Shown: positions 26,459 through 34,610 of the stretch, one piece after another
Layout: each line of letters begins with the position of its first letter
Position numbering within the stretch: position 1 is the stretch's first letter
From: a bacterium
GTDB taxonomy: Bacteria; Patescibacteriota; Microgenomatia; UBA1406; GWC2-37-13
Assembly (NCBI GenBank): GCA_029573715.1
Contig: JAKQDR010000164.1
Location: 1-39,140 of the forward strand
Direction of reading: 5' to 3'
Length of the DNA stretch: 39,140 bases
The notes under the pieces: generated by a model
The model's database searches: none
What the model saw: the letters and a program-made list of their open reading frames with translations, nothing else
What the model was told of the DNA's origin: nothing
Program-made: the position numbers and the translations under genes

Positions 26459-27544
26459 TTAATCGGTTGGAAATACATCACTCATCGTTTTCTCAAATGC
26501 CACATCGGAAAATGTATCTACAACTGTTTTTGCCCCTGCTTCACGCAAGCGTGCTTGCCATTGAGGATCGCGATTGACCTTGATTACTTTTTGACTCAGC
26601 TCCTCAAGTGATCGAAATGTAAATCCGTTTTCGCCATCATTAACCACCTCTCTGATGCCTCCTGATTTATAACAAAATGGAATAGATCCATACGCCATCG
26701 CCTCAAGCGGCGTGATGCCCAAGTGCTCCGTGCGTTCGGGGTGGGCTGACTCATTGACCTGCCATCCGGCAAAATGCAGGTAGTAGTCTGCGCGCAGGTA
26801 CCAGCTTTCAAGTTCATGTGAGGGAACATTGGGCTTAAATATGACGTTGGGGTGATTGATGGTAAATTTTCGCAGTGAATCAAAATATTTCTGATCTTCT
26901 TTTTTCAATCCGCCGACCAAAACTAATTTACTCCCCGCATAGGCGGGGTGTGCGGTGATAAAAGATACAAACCACGCAACTGCGGCATCGTGCCTTTTAG
27001 AATGCAGATGAGTGAAGAATCTGCCGACACTTAAAAAGGTAAGCGTCGTGCCCGACTGCGTTTTGCGTGGTTTGGAGGGGGTAATTGAAACAATAGGATA
27101 GATAACTTTTGCATCAATGCCCCAGTTTTCAAGATATTGTTGTGTGAACTGGGAATTGCAAATCCATTTCCATCGAAATGTGCGGAATTTGTTTTTCGCA
27201 GTCATTCGATAGAGTTTGCGTTCGGGTACCATGCAAAATGCAAGTGTTTGTTTGGCTGTTGAAAAGAAATAAGAGCCATCGGTGACATATACCAACACAT
27301 CAAAATTGCGAAGAACAGACATCTTTTGCAGGGCGGAATACGTAGTCAGCTTGGGAAGCCAGGTGATATGTTCGGGAAGCTTCAATCTAAGTTTTTCTTC
27401 CAGTTGTTTGCGTAAATCGACATCCCAAAAAATGGTAAGTTCATATCCCTTTTTGATGAAATAGTCACACAGTTGAAATGCGTGTTTTTCGCCTCCACCA
27501 ACAATATCCAGATACGGATTCCAAAGGGCTATTCGTTTAGACAT
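26459..27544 (-). CDS. Glycosyltransferase family 4 (GT-B, ALG11/mannosyltransferase-like)
   Basis: 361 residues. The N-terminal half has the glycine loop VGGGEKHAFQLCDYF, and the C-terminal half has LSVGRFFTHLHSKRHDAAV and the retaining GT4 motif EHLGITPLEAMAYGSIPFCYKSGG with two Glu residues seven apart. The substring HPERTEHLGITPLEAM is close to ALG11-type enzymes. It acts in the cytoplasm on a lipid-linked or nucleotide-sugar-derived glycan. The start overlaps the NUDIX gene end by 8 bases, so the genes are coupled. Confidence 0.92.
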   Translation of the reverse strand: MSKRIALWNPYLDIVGGGEKHAFQLCDYFIKKGYELTIFWDVDLRKQLEEKLRLKLPEHITWLPKLTTYSALQKMSVLRNFDVLVYVTDGSYFFSTAKQTLAFCMVPERKLYRMTAKNKFRTFRWKWICNSQFTQQYLENWGIDAKVIYPIVSITPSKPRKTQSGTTLTFLSVGRFFTHLHSKRHDAAVAWFVSFITAHPAYAGSKLVLVGGLKKEDQKYFDSLRKFTINHPNVIFKPNVPSHELESWYLRADYYLHFAGWQVNESAHPERTEHLGITPLEAMAYGSIPFCYKSGGIREVVNDGENGFTFRSLEELSQKVIKVNRDPQWQARLREAGAKTVVDTFSDVAFEKTMSDVFPTD

Positions 27545-28079
27545 TGTTTTGTAAGAAAAAATAATGAAGCGCAGTAATGCTCATGGCATCAACAATCTTA
27601 CCATCGCGAATCATAGTTTGCACCTCTTGGAAATCAAAAAAACTTTGCGCGCTAATATCCTCTGAAAACTCTCGATGTTGCGTTCCGGTGTGTAAATTGT
27701 GTGCAACGACTACGTGCCCGATCATATCAGATAAACCGGGCACCAAATAAAATGTGCCGATGACACGCATGTCAGAGGCGGTGTAACCCGTCTCCTCAAC
27801 GAGTTCTCGTTTTGCGCCAATCAAAGGATCCTCGCCCTTATGTGCCGACCCGCCTGCTACCACTTCCCACGCTGTTTCTCGGATGTGTTGTCGATACTGC
27901 TTGATAAGGAGAATCTTTTCATTTTGAACCGGCACGATCCAGACCCCATCATGGTCTTTTTCAACCACATAAAAATCAGCCTGTTTTCCTTTGATATCAA
28001 CTTGTTCATGCCTTACTGTGAAAAATGCGTTTTGGTAGTCTTGTGTGGAAGACACAATCGGATATTTACTGTTTCGCAT
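27537..28079 (-). CDS. NUDIX hydrolase (ADP-ribose/sugar-nucleotide pyrophosphatase-like)
   Basis: 180 residues with a perfect Nudix box GSAHKGEDPLIGAK then RELVEETGY (about residues 88-110), where the Glu residues bind Mg. The upstream QYRQHIRETAWEVVAGG and downstream YLVPGLSDMIGHVVVA are as in NudF-type ADP-ribose or ADP-sugar pyrophosphatases. It lies inside the glycosyltransferase series, which hints at nucleotide-sugar turnover, but the substrate is not provable. The ATG at 28079 (MRNSKYPI) is chosen; it overlaps the preceding GT2 gene by 14 bases. Confidence 0.92.
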   Translation of the reverse strand: MRNSKYPIVSSTQDYQNAFFTVRHEQVDIKGKQADFYVVEKDHDGVWIVPVQNEKILLIKQYRQHIRETAWEVVAGGSAHKGEDPLIGAKRELVEETGYTASDMRVIGTFYLVPGLSDMIGHVVVAHNLHTGTQHREFSEDISAQSFFDFQEVQTMIRDGKIVDAMSITALHYFFLQNNV

Positions 28080-28821
28080 ATGTTTTCTCGTACAAGTAAA
28101 GATAAGTGATTGTTTTGGAGTATGCCTGATATATCGACTCAATCCACCCCATCATGCCATCACGCCAGCCTGCGAATTTGACCAGTCTTCGAAACAACTC
28201 ACCGAAAAATTTCCGGAAGAATGTGTGTGTACTCACCTTTTTTTTTGCTTCATGCAGCAGTGAAGATTCAATCTGCTCATACACGGTGGTTTTTTGAACC
28301 ATCTGACTTACATTTCCATGGAATAAATGGAGCATGGGGTGGGTTAGTTGACCCATAGATCCACTAATGTTCGGTGTGGAGTGAATGCGATTTGGCCAGT
28401 CAATAAATGCAGGTTTATTGATAAGTCGTATTTGTGCATCCGGATACCAGCCTCCATGCTTAAGCCACGTTGTGCCAAAGATATTTCTGCGTGGGATTTT
28501 ATATGAGGTGAAAGGGGGTGTTTTTTGATGAACTATTTCGTTAATTTCATGCGCAAGTTCTGAGGTCATGCGCTCGTCTGCGTCTAAGATGCACACCCAT
28601 GGACCAGCGGCTTTTTCAATAGCTATGCGCCTGACCGGCTCGACATAGCCGTAGACTGGCACAGATATTACCTGTGCTCCTGCTTGGCGTGCCACATCCG
28701 GAGTGCCATCTGTGCTTGCCATATCCAAAACCACAATGTCCGCTGTCAGCAATTTTGCCGACTTGATGCATGCAGAAATGTTTTGCGCTTCATTTGCGGT
28801 GCTAATAACTACCGTGACCAT
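28066..28821 (-). CDS. Glycosyltransferase family 2 (WaaE/KdtX-like)
   Basis: 251 residues. It starts MVTVVISTANEAQNISACIKS, then has VVLDMASTDGTPDVA, the metal motif ILDADERMT and GGWYPDAQIRLINK, which is the pattern of the WaaE/KdtX-like GT2 subgroup. The C-terminal ~70 residues are basic and amphipathic, probably membrane-associated. It is the first gene of the minus-strand series GT2-NUDIX-GT4-GT2. A perfect TATAAT lies 8 bases before the ATG, so the mRNA is probably leaderless. The start is certain because the GT2 fold begins at residue 2. Confidence 0.9.
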   Translation of the reverse strand: MVTVVISTANEAQNISACIKSAKLLTADIVVLDMASTDGTPDVARQAGAQVISVPVYGYVEPVRRIAIEKAAGPWVCILDADERMTSELAHEINEIVHQKTPPFTSYKIPRRNIFGTTWLKHGGWYPDAQIRLINKPAFIDWPNRIHSTPNISGSMGQLTHPMLHLFHGNVSQMVQKTTVYEQIESSLLHEAKKKVSTHTFFRKFFGELFRRLVKFAGWRDGMMGWIESIYQAYSKTITYLYLYEKTYAKQ

Positions 28822-28829
28822 AAAAAGCC

Positions 28830-28835
28830 ATTATA
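28830..28835 (-). promoter_or_regulatory. -10 element (TATAAT) of the GT2 series
   Basis: Minus-strand TATAAT, 8 bases upstream of the ATG at 28821. The plus-strand -10 of the divergent gene lies only 6 bases away (28842-28847), so polymerases cannot occupy both promoters at once. Confidence 0.55.
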
Positions 28836-28841
28836 CCTTGC

Positions 28842-28847
28842 TATACT
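28842..28847 (+). promoter_or_regulatory. Extended -10 element of the GT-C gene at 28859
   Basis: TATACT preceded by TTGC (TG-C-TATACT), 11 bases before the ATG. It implies a leader of about 4-5 bases. Confidence 0.5.
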
Positions 28848-28858
28848 AGGGGATAGCC

Positions 28859-30067
28859 ATGCAATTTACCATTCGCGATACGTTGCTTTTTGCCGTTTTT
28901 AGTGTTGGTTTACTGCTTTTTTCTGCGTGGTCGTGGGTGTTGGTTGATCCAAACTTCACCCTGGTCGCTCATGCCGACTGGACTCGGTTTCGGGAATACG
29001 CAATATCCATTGGCTATTTTCAGCGCGCATGGTCTGCAGGTATTTTTGTCAGTCTTGTTGTGGTATTGAGTGTGTGTTCATATCTTATCATCCGCTTGTA
29101 TCGGGGGCCCATACTGCCACTGGCCATTGTCGCAGGTGTTTTGGCGGGGCTATTTTCATATCCTGCGCTTTCTCACGACGTGTTCAACTACATTTTTGAT
29201 GCGCGCATTTTCACTCATTATGGCCAGAATCCCTATCTTTTCAGAGCACTCGATTTTCCCGCTGACCCCATGATTCGTTTTATGCATTGGGTTCATCGAA
29301 CGTATCCATATGGCCCTTCATATTTACTTATGAGTTTTATACCTTCCGCTTTGGGTATGGGTAAATTTACCGCAACATTCTTTCTCTTCAAGCTTTGGCA
29401 CACTTTATTTTTTGTGTTTACTGCGCTTATGTTACATCGTATAAGCAGAAAAGCTGCGCTTATATTTGTCACATCACCCCTAATTCTCGTTGAAGGACTT
29501 ATGAATACACATAATGATTTTATTGCATTGACACTTGTGCTTGGTGGAGTCATTTTCTTAATTGAGAATGCTCATACACGTGTGCATACTCAAAAGAAAC
29601 ATAAGAATTGGTTATTTGCAGGATTACTATTTCTTACTTCAGCAGGAGTAAAGTTCGTAACGGCACCGGCACTGTTATTCTTTGTTGCTCCCCATACAAT
29701 GGTCATGGGTTGGGCAGATAAAAAAGGTGTTCATCATGATATTGCTATACGTACATGGAAGTTGGTATTAATAGGCATCGCGTTAGTACTGCTTTTATTG
29801 GTATTACGCATGGAGATGCAACCATGGTATTTTCTCAATGTGTTTATTTTTCTTCCGTTTATACCAAATAAATTCATGCATGCGCACATATTTTTTTCAG
29901 GACTTCTATTAAGCTATTATCCGTATGTGTTGGGGGGCGAGTGGGGGCAAGGGGGTGATGTGGGCATGAAACGCACCATTATCGTAACGTCGCTTGTGGT
30001 TAATGGTGTTTTACTACTATTGTGGTATGGAGCATCTGTGTTAATAAATCGCTTACGTAAGGCATGA
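28859..30067 (+). CDS. GT-C fold polytopic glycosyltransferase (MptA/B- or PIG-M-like mannosyltransferase family)
   Basis: 402 residues with roughly ten hydrophobic helices. The first large loop has SHDVFNYIFDARIFTHYGQNPY (Asp107 is the likely catalytic residue), very like the DVYxYxxxGR..GxNPY loop of polyprenyl-phosphate-sugar dependent GT-C enzymes. Other conserved-looking parts are YPYGPSYLL and NTHNDFIAL. Such enzymes add mannose or another hexose on the outer face of the membrane. It stands alone on the plus strand between two minus-strand groups. Confidence 0.8.
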   Translation: MQFTIRDTLLFAVFSVGLLLFSAWSWVLVDPNFTLVAHADWTRFREYAISIGYFQRAWSAGIFVSLVVVLSVCSYLIIRLYRGPILPLAIVAGVLAGLFSYPALSHDVFNYIFDARIFTHYGQNPYLFRALDFPADPMIRFMHWVHRTYPYGPSYLLMSFIPSALGMGKFTATFFLFKLWHTLFFVFTALMLHRISRKAALIFVTSPLILVEGLMNTHNDFIALTLVLGGVIFLIENAHTRVHTQKKHKNWLFAGLLFLTSAGVKFVTAPALLFFVAPHTMVMGWADKKGVHHDIAIRTWKLVLIGIALVLLLLVLRMEMQPWYFLNVFIFLPFIPNKFMHAHIFFSGLLLSYYPYVLGGEWGQGGDVGMKRTIIVTSLVVNGVLLLLWYGASVLINRLRKA

Positions 30068-30212
30068 AGGTCTCCCAGACAAATAGCATAAAGGTTATTT
30101 GTATTGATGTGATTTCTCCGAAATAGCCGTGTCCAATATTGCCATGGAGTGTTTCGACTTGAAAATTATTACGCAGCCTAGTGTGCTAGTCAGTAAAGCC
30201 ATACCCAGGCTG
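30068..30212. other. Convergent intergenic gap with a small inverted repeat
   Basis: 145 bases between converging genes. ACAAATA (30079-30085) and TATTTGT (30096-30102) form a 7-bp stem with a 10-base loop, shortly after the plus-strand stop; it could be a terminator but has no clean T run. I see nothing else. Confidence 0.3.
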
Positions 30213-32057
30213 TCAGTTATAAGTAGAATTTATACACTTTTCAGTCATTCGAACCACATTTCTTTTTCTGGAGAATATCTGGGTGTCAAATAAATAGAAA
30301 TTCTCTTGTATCAGTATAGTGTTTCCTATTCCAGAAAAGAAATATTTTGGCAAAATAATTTCATCGGACGTGCCACTTACAAGTTTAAATTCTCCGTTTT
30401 GCGTGATGATTTTTCTTAGGGGTTGTTTCACGAATGTTGCATACATGCTTAATACGATATTGTTGAAATTATTGGTTTGGCCCTTGTTTATTTCAAGCTT
30501 AACAAGCCCGCATTTTTTTTCAGCAGCAGGTTTGTCTATCTCGTAAACCAAATACTCTACTGATCCCTTTTTCTGTTCTGTAATTATGTAATGTTGATTA
30601 AGAAACTCGAAAAACAACGGGTTGCGAACATCATTTGATATGTTATCGATATTGTTATTGGGAAATATGATGATAATGTCTGGTTTATTCATATTCAGCA
30701 ATTTGATAGTTTTCGATTCAATCATTCCCCCTGAATCAACAAACAATTGAGGCAGATATGTTTTTGTATGAAGGTTTAATAGATTCATGTAGACCGTGTT
30801 ATAAGGATAAATAAACACGTCTTTATTTGAATTAATCAAAAGTGATTTTATCTCTTCAAACACATCTTCTTTGAATTCCGAATCTTTATGAGATGAATAT
30901 ATGCTCGTAAATGGCCACTGATCTGCAATAGCACGATAAACAATTCGATAGTTATTACTATCTAAAGGTATAAACTTGAGATGAAATGGATGTATCCAAA
31001 TAAAAAGCAGCATGACAAAAATCGCAGTTTTTGCACTGAACAAAGTGGCGATATTCTTCGCAAGAACAGCAGATGATACGAATGAAGCAGCAACAATATG
31101 TAATACATCACTCCGCACGAACATACTCTTTGTTGCAAGAATTATTGCAGCTGCGATGAATAGATGTAGCATATTTCTATGCTTATATGCTATTACCGTC
31201 GAAGTCAATATTGCTAATATGGGCAGTAGCATAATGTGTACGTTTTCTTTCATCCCCCCTGCAATATTTCCGGTTTTGGTATATTGCGCGCTAAGATAAA
31301 TAGATTCAGACATGTATTGAATCCCCCCGCTGAGGAAAAAGCTGATAGCAACATGTGTAAACGCTGCGAGGATTAAAACAAAAATCGATTTTTTGATGTT
31401 TAGCGCGTTTCTTTTGGTGAGAAAGCTACCAAAGACAAAAATGATAAGGATGATGTAGCAATAAACAAACAATTCATAGGTAAGCAAACCAAATACCGAA
31501 GGAAGAACTGACAAAAATATTAGGTGTATAGTTGGAATTCTATTGCGAGTCGACACCTGATCAATCATGAAGAGAAAAGCAAGTGGAATAAGTGATCGAA
31601 GCGCGAATAGACTGTCAAATGATCGAAGGCCCAGGAATAAGTAGGATATCGCCAACAGTGAGAACACATTTATTATATGGCTTTTTGTCTGGTAGGAAAA
31701 GATATACCACAAGGTTATGAGAGATAATAAAGTGAAAATTGTTGATTTGAATAAAAGACCAACGTGTGGGATTGCTCCAAGAACGAAAGATGGGGCCGAT
31801 ATTAATAACTGGAATAATGGACCATAATTGAAAATATAGTCTCTACCGGCAATATTCCCGTTCATGAAGCGTACAATGGTTTCGAGAAATAAAGAATCAT
31901 CGACTATGCCAAATGGAATCTTATGAGATATTGAAAATCCGATGAAATTTATCTCATAGATAAGAACACAGAGTAAGAATAAACCAAGTAGAAAATATTG
32001 AGAACTAAGGTATGAAATCAAACGTTTTAATCGCTGTTTATTGTTTACGTAAAACAT
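30213..32057 (-). CDS. Large membrane protein, probable GT-C-like glycan enzyme, A+T-rich gene
   Basis: 614 residues: about a dozen hydrophobic helices (~20-400), then a soluble C-terminal part (~400-614). The first loop has GIVDDSLFLETIVRFMNGNIAGRDYIFNYGPLFQLL, with the acidic pair and the Y-x-Y-GP pattern seen in GT-C proteins of surface-glycan loci. I do not recognise a specific family. Codon use is strikingly A/T-ending (many AAA, ATT and TTA codons), unlike both neighbours. It overlaps the preceding GT2 gene by 20 bases, so it shares its transcript despite the different composition. Confidence 0.75.
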   Translation of the reverse strand: MFYVNNKQRLKRLISYLSSQYFLLGLFLLCVLIYEINFIGFSISHKIPFGIVDDSLFLETIVRFMNGNIAGRDYIFNYGPLFQLLISAPSFVLGAIPHVGLLFKSTIFTLLSLITLWYIFSYQTKSHIINVFSLLAISYLFLGLRSFDSLFALRSLIPLAFLFMIDQVSTRNRIPTIHLIFLSVLPSVFGLLTYELFVYCYIILIIFVFGSFLTKRNALNIKKSIFVLILAAFTHVAISFFLSGGIQYMSESIYLSAQYTKTGNIAGGMKENVHIMLLPILAILTSTVIAYKHRNMLHLFIAAAIILATKSMFVRSDVLHIVAASFVSSAVLAKNIATLFSAKTAIFVMLLFIWIHPFHLKFIPLDSNNYRIVYRAIADQWPFTSIYSSHKDSEFKEDVFEEIKSLLINSNKDVFIYPYNTVYMNLLNLHTKTYLPQLFVDSGGMIESKTIKLLNMNKPDIIIIFPNNNIDNISNDVRNPLFFEFLNQHYIITEQKKGSVEYLVYEIDKPAAEKKCGLVKLEINKGQTNNFNNIVLSMYATFVKQPLRKIITQNGEFKLVSGTSDEIILPKYFFSGIGNTILIQENFYLFDTQIFSRKRNVVRMTEKCINSTYN

Positions 32058-32886
32058 AGTTTTTTACCAAATGCACTTTGGTGCGCAATGGTGCATATTT
32101 CAGGCCAAATCTGAGCTGTGCCTGGCGCATGTGTTTGCTATGAAAAGCCGATCCAGATCCTCCGGTGCTTTGTGCATTTTTATGCCACACCACGACTCTT
32201 GGTTCAAAAAGCACCTTGATGTTTTTTTTGTGCGCTCTCACACAAAAATCCGCATCTTCATAGTACATAAAATACCCGGTGTCCCAGGCGCCCACAATGT
32301 CATGAACCGTTTTGTCATAGAGCATTAGGCACCCGCTCACCATGTCTGTAGGCATGGGGGTGTTGTATTTTGCACTGTCGAGTTCATCGACCCCCGTATG
32401 CGTAATTGTGGCGTGGGCCCAATTGGCCGTTGCACCCGCATACCATACAAAGTATGTCTTTGGAGTATTAGGATACGGAACCTGTGTAAGAGGTTCTTTT
32501 TTTTCATGATATTCATACCCCGGTGCGTAGTAAATCTTCCCCCCCAAAACACTTCTGGGGTTGCGAGCGATGGCATGTGTCGCTTCCCACACAAACTCAG
32601 TGTCAAAGACGATGTCGGGGTTCACAATAGCATAGTGGGTGACGCCGGCCTTGATTGCTTCGCGTATACCCACATTTACCCCATGCGCATATCCCTTATT
32701 TTCAGTTGGCAAATACACCACTTTATCTTCGATCTTGCGTATCCAGGGGATAACCTGTCGCTCGTTTTCATCTGTGGCGTCCACCAGATACAGTGTATAT
32801 GCACGTGAGCTTTGCAGACTCAGACTTGTGATAAAGTCATTGAGCACTTCGTAATTTCGATAAACAATCGCTATAATGGCGAGCAT
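32038..32886 (-). CDS. Glycosyltransferase family 2 (rhamnosyltransferase-like)
   Basis: 282 residues. It starts MLAIIAIVYRNYEVLNDFITSL, followed by ENKGYAHGVNVGIREA, YAIVNPDIVFD (metal site), SGCLMLYDKTVHDIVGAWD and YYEDADFCVRAHKKN (catalytic base), then VVVWHKNAQSTGGSGS. These fit dTDP-rhamnose-type surface transferases; rmlA in this window could supply the donor. The ATG at 32886 is preferred because the GT2 fold begins there; the longer in-frame reading is antisense to the divergent gene. Its start codon overlaps that of the divergent gene in one CATG. TG-C-GATAGT ends 19 bases upstream. Confidence 0.9.
   Translation of the reverse strand: MLAIIAIVYRNYEVLNDFITSLSLQSSRAYTLYLVDATDENERQVIPWIRKIEDKVVYLPTENKGYAHGVNVGIREAIKAGVTHYAIVNPDIVFDTEFVWEATHAIARNPRSVLGGKIYYAPGYEYHEKKEPLTQVPYPNTPKTYFVWYAGATANWAHATITHTGVDELDSAKYNTPMPTDMVSGCLMLYDKTVHDIVGAWDTGYFMYYEDADFCVRAHKKNIKVLFEPRVVVWHKNAQSTGGSGSAFHSKHMRQAQLRFGLKYAPLRTKVHLVKNYVLRKQ
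32872..32877 (+). promoter_or_regulatory. -10 element (TATAAT) of the membrane protein gene at 32885
   Basis: A perfect TATAAT, 7 bases before the ATG at 32885. It lies inside the first codons of the divergent GT2 gene. The ATG at 32876 overlaps the hexamer and would not be in the transcript. Confidence 0.6.
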
Positions 32887-34606
32887 GAGTAAAAGAATGC
32901 GAGAAACTATCGCACGCTTGAGGGATTGTATCAAAAAAGACATCATAACATCAGTCATTCTTTCTGCGGCATTTCTCCTGTATATGATCGTTATTGTACC
33001 GTCTGGATCACGCTATTGTTTTGACGGAGCATGCGGAATTTACTTTTGGGGTGCGCACGAACACGATGCATTATGGCACTTGGCATTAATTGAGCATGCA
33101 TTTCGAACATGGCCATTTAGTATGCCTATTTACGCCGGCCACACACTGGCAGGATATAACTTTTTGCTTGACATCATAATCTATGTACTGACTCTGCCCG
33201 GCATTTCTGCAAGTTTTCTCTATTTCAAAATTCAACCAATCACATGGTTTGTGGTCTTTGCCTATTTGCTCGGCCGTCTGACACAAGCGCATCAGGGAGG
33301 GCGGGGGCTCGCCCGGTGGCTCTATTTCATCGTATTTTTTAGTGTTTCGTTTGGCATATTGATTCGGATATTTAAACATGGCACTTGGTTGGGCTCTGTG
33401 GGAGTGCCAACCATGCAAGGCGCGCTCGGCATGACGAATCCGCAATTTATGTGGAGTCTTTGCGTGCTTCTTGCGCTCATATTAATACTGCGGGGGAGTC
33501 GGCGCACATGGTGGATGGTGGGCCCGCTCCTTTTTATTGGACTTGGATTGAAGTTTTATTTCATCATACCGGCGGTGATTTTTATTGCCTTTTACACACT
33601 TGCTGCCGTTATTCACAGGCACTTTCGGAGCACTTTTATACTCCTTGCATCAGCTTTTTTGGGCATAGCTGCGGCCTATCTCATGTTTTATCATGGATCA
33701 GCTGGAGGAGGGCTTATTTGGAAACCTTTGGAGCTGGTGCACCAGATAGTCGAGGATAAAGATATGTGGTATAGCGAAGTGATGGTGCAGGAGCGCTACT
33801 ATATTCAGCAACTTGGCCATATGTTCAGTCCCCGATTGTGGTGGATTGAAGCGCGGACCATATTCTATTTCCTATTTTTCAATTTTGGCATACGATTAAT
33901 TGCGGTGGTCGGCATCATCGGTATGATGATCGCACATTTCACCCGTCACAAACATTTATTGCCTTTTGTAATTTCCATCGTGGTTGCAACACTCATTCCT
34001 ATCCTTTTTATTCAAAAAGGAATATGGTGGAATAGTATTCAATTTCTCTATTATGCGATTTTTCTCGCAAGTATTGTGACGGCTGAGTTTTTTTGGCGAG
34101 TCACATCGAAACTTCCTCGATTGTTGGTGGGTACAGTCGTTGTCATGCTCATTCTCATGTTTTTGCCAACTAACATTGAGATGGTGCACATATTCACTCG
34201 CAAAGATAATGTGAGCTACATATCCGATACGGAAATCGAAGCACTAACTTTTTTAAAGTCGCTTCCTGACGGCGTGGTCATGACCGATGCATTCGTGCGA
34301 AGAGATACGGGTATGTTGCCTGATATCTATGACACCGCATACATTTCGGCATTTAGTGGCAAACAGATGTATATCGCAAATGAAACACAACTTACTCTTT
34401 TGCAGATACCTCATGTATCACGCCTTGCTCTTTTACAAGAAGACGCATGTGCACTAGCGCCTTTGGCTCATTATGTATATGTGCGAAAGGGTAAGAGCGC
34501 ACAACTTGAACCATGTATGCGCACATCAGAAAGCTATATGCGCCTTTTTGACAATACCGATGTATCCATTTGGCAAAATTCCTCACGAATTACGAAAGAA
34601 TTGTAA
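32885..34606 (+). CDS. Large polytopic membrane protein, GT-C-like
   Basis: 573 residues with about eleven to twelve hydrophobic helices up to ~430, then a soluble extracytoplasmic C-terminus. After TM1 there is HEHDALWHLALIEHAF (residues ~58-73), the acidic Asp-x-x-WH loop found in GT-C-like and related glycan membrane proteins, followed by PIYAGHTLAGYNFLLDII. The C-terminal part starts TEIEALTFLKSLPDGVVMTD, a pattern common at the ends of such proteins. No specific family is assigned. The gene ends 4 bases before the DUF2079 gene, so the two form an operon. Confidence 0.75.
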   Translation: MSKRMRETIARLRDCIKKDIITSVILSAAFLLYMIVIVPSGSRYCFDGACGIYFWGAHEHDALWHLALIEHAFRTWPFSMPIYAGHTLAGYNFLLDIIIYVLTLPGISASFLYFKIQPITWFVVFAYLLGRLTQAHQGGRGLARWLYFIVFFSVSFGILIRIFKHGTWLGSVGVPTMQGALGMTNPQFMWSLCVLLALILILRGSRRTWWMVGPLLFIGLGLKFYFIIPAVIFIAFYTLAAVIHRHFRSTFILLASAFLGIAAAYLMFYHGSAGGGLIWKPLELVHQIVEDKDMWYSEVMVQERYYIQQLGHMFSPRLWWIEARTIFYFLFFNFGIRLIAVVGIIGMMIAHFTRHKHLLPFVISIVVATLIPILFIQKGIWWNSIQFLYYAIFLASIVTAEFFWRVTSKLPRLLVGTVVVMLILMFLPTNIEMVHIFTRKDNVSYISDTEIEALTFLKSLPDGVVMTDAFVRRDTGMLPDIYDTAYISAFSGKQMYIANETQLTLLQIPHVSRLALLQEDACALAPLAHYVYVRKGKSAQLEPCMRTSESYMRLFDNTDVSIWQNSSRITKEL

Positions 34607-34610
34607 TGAT

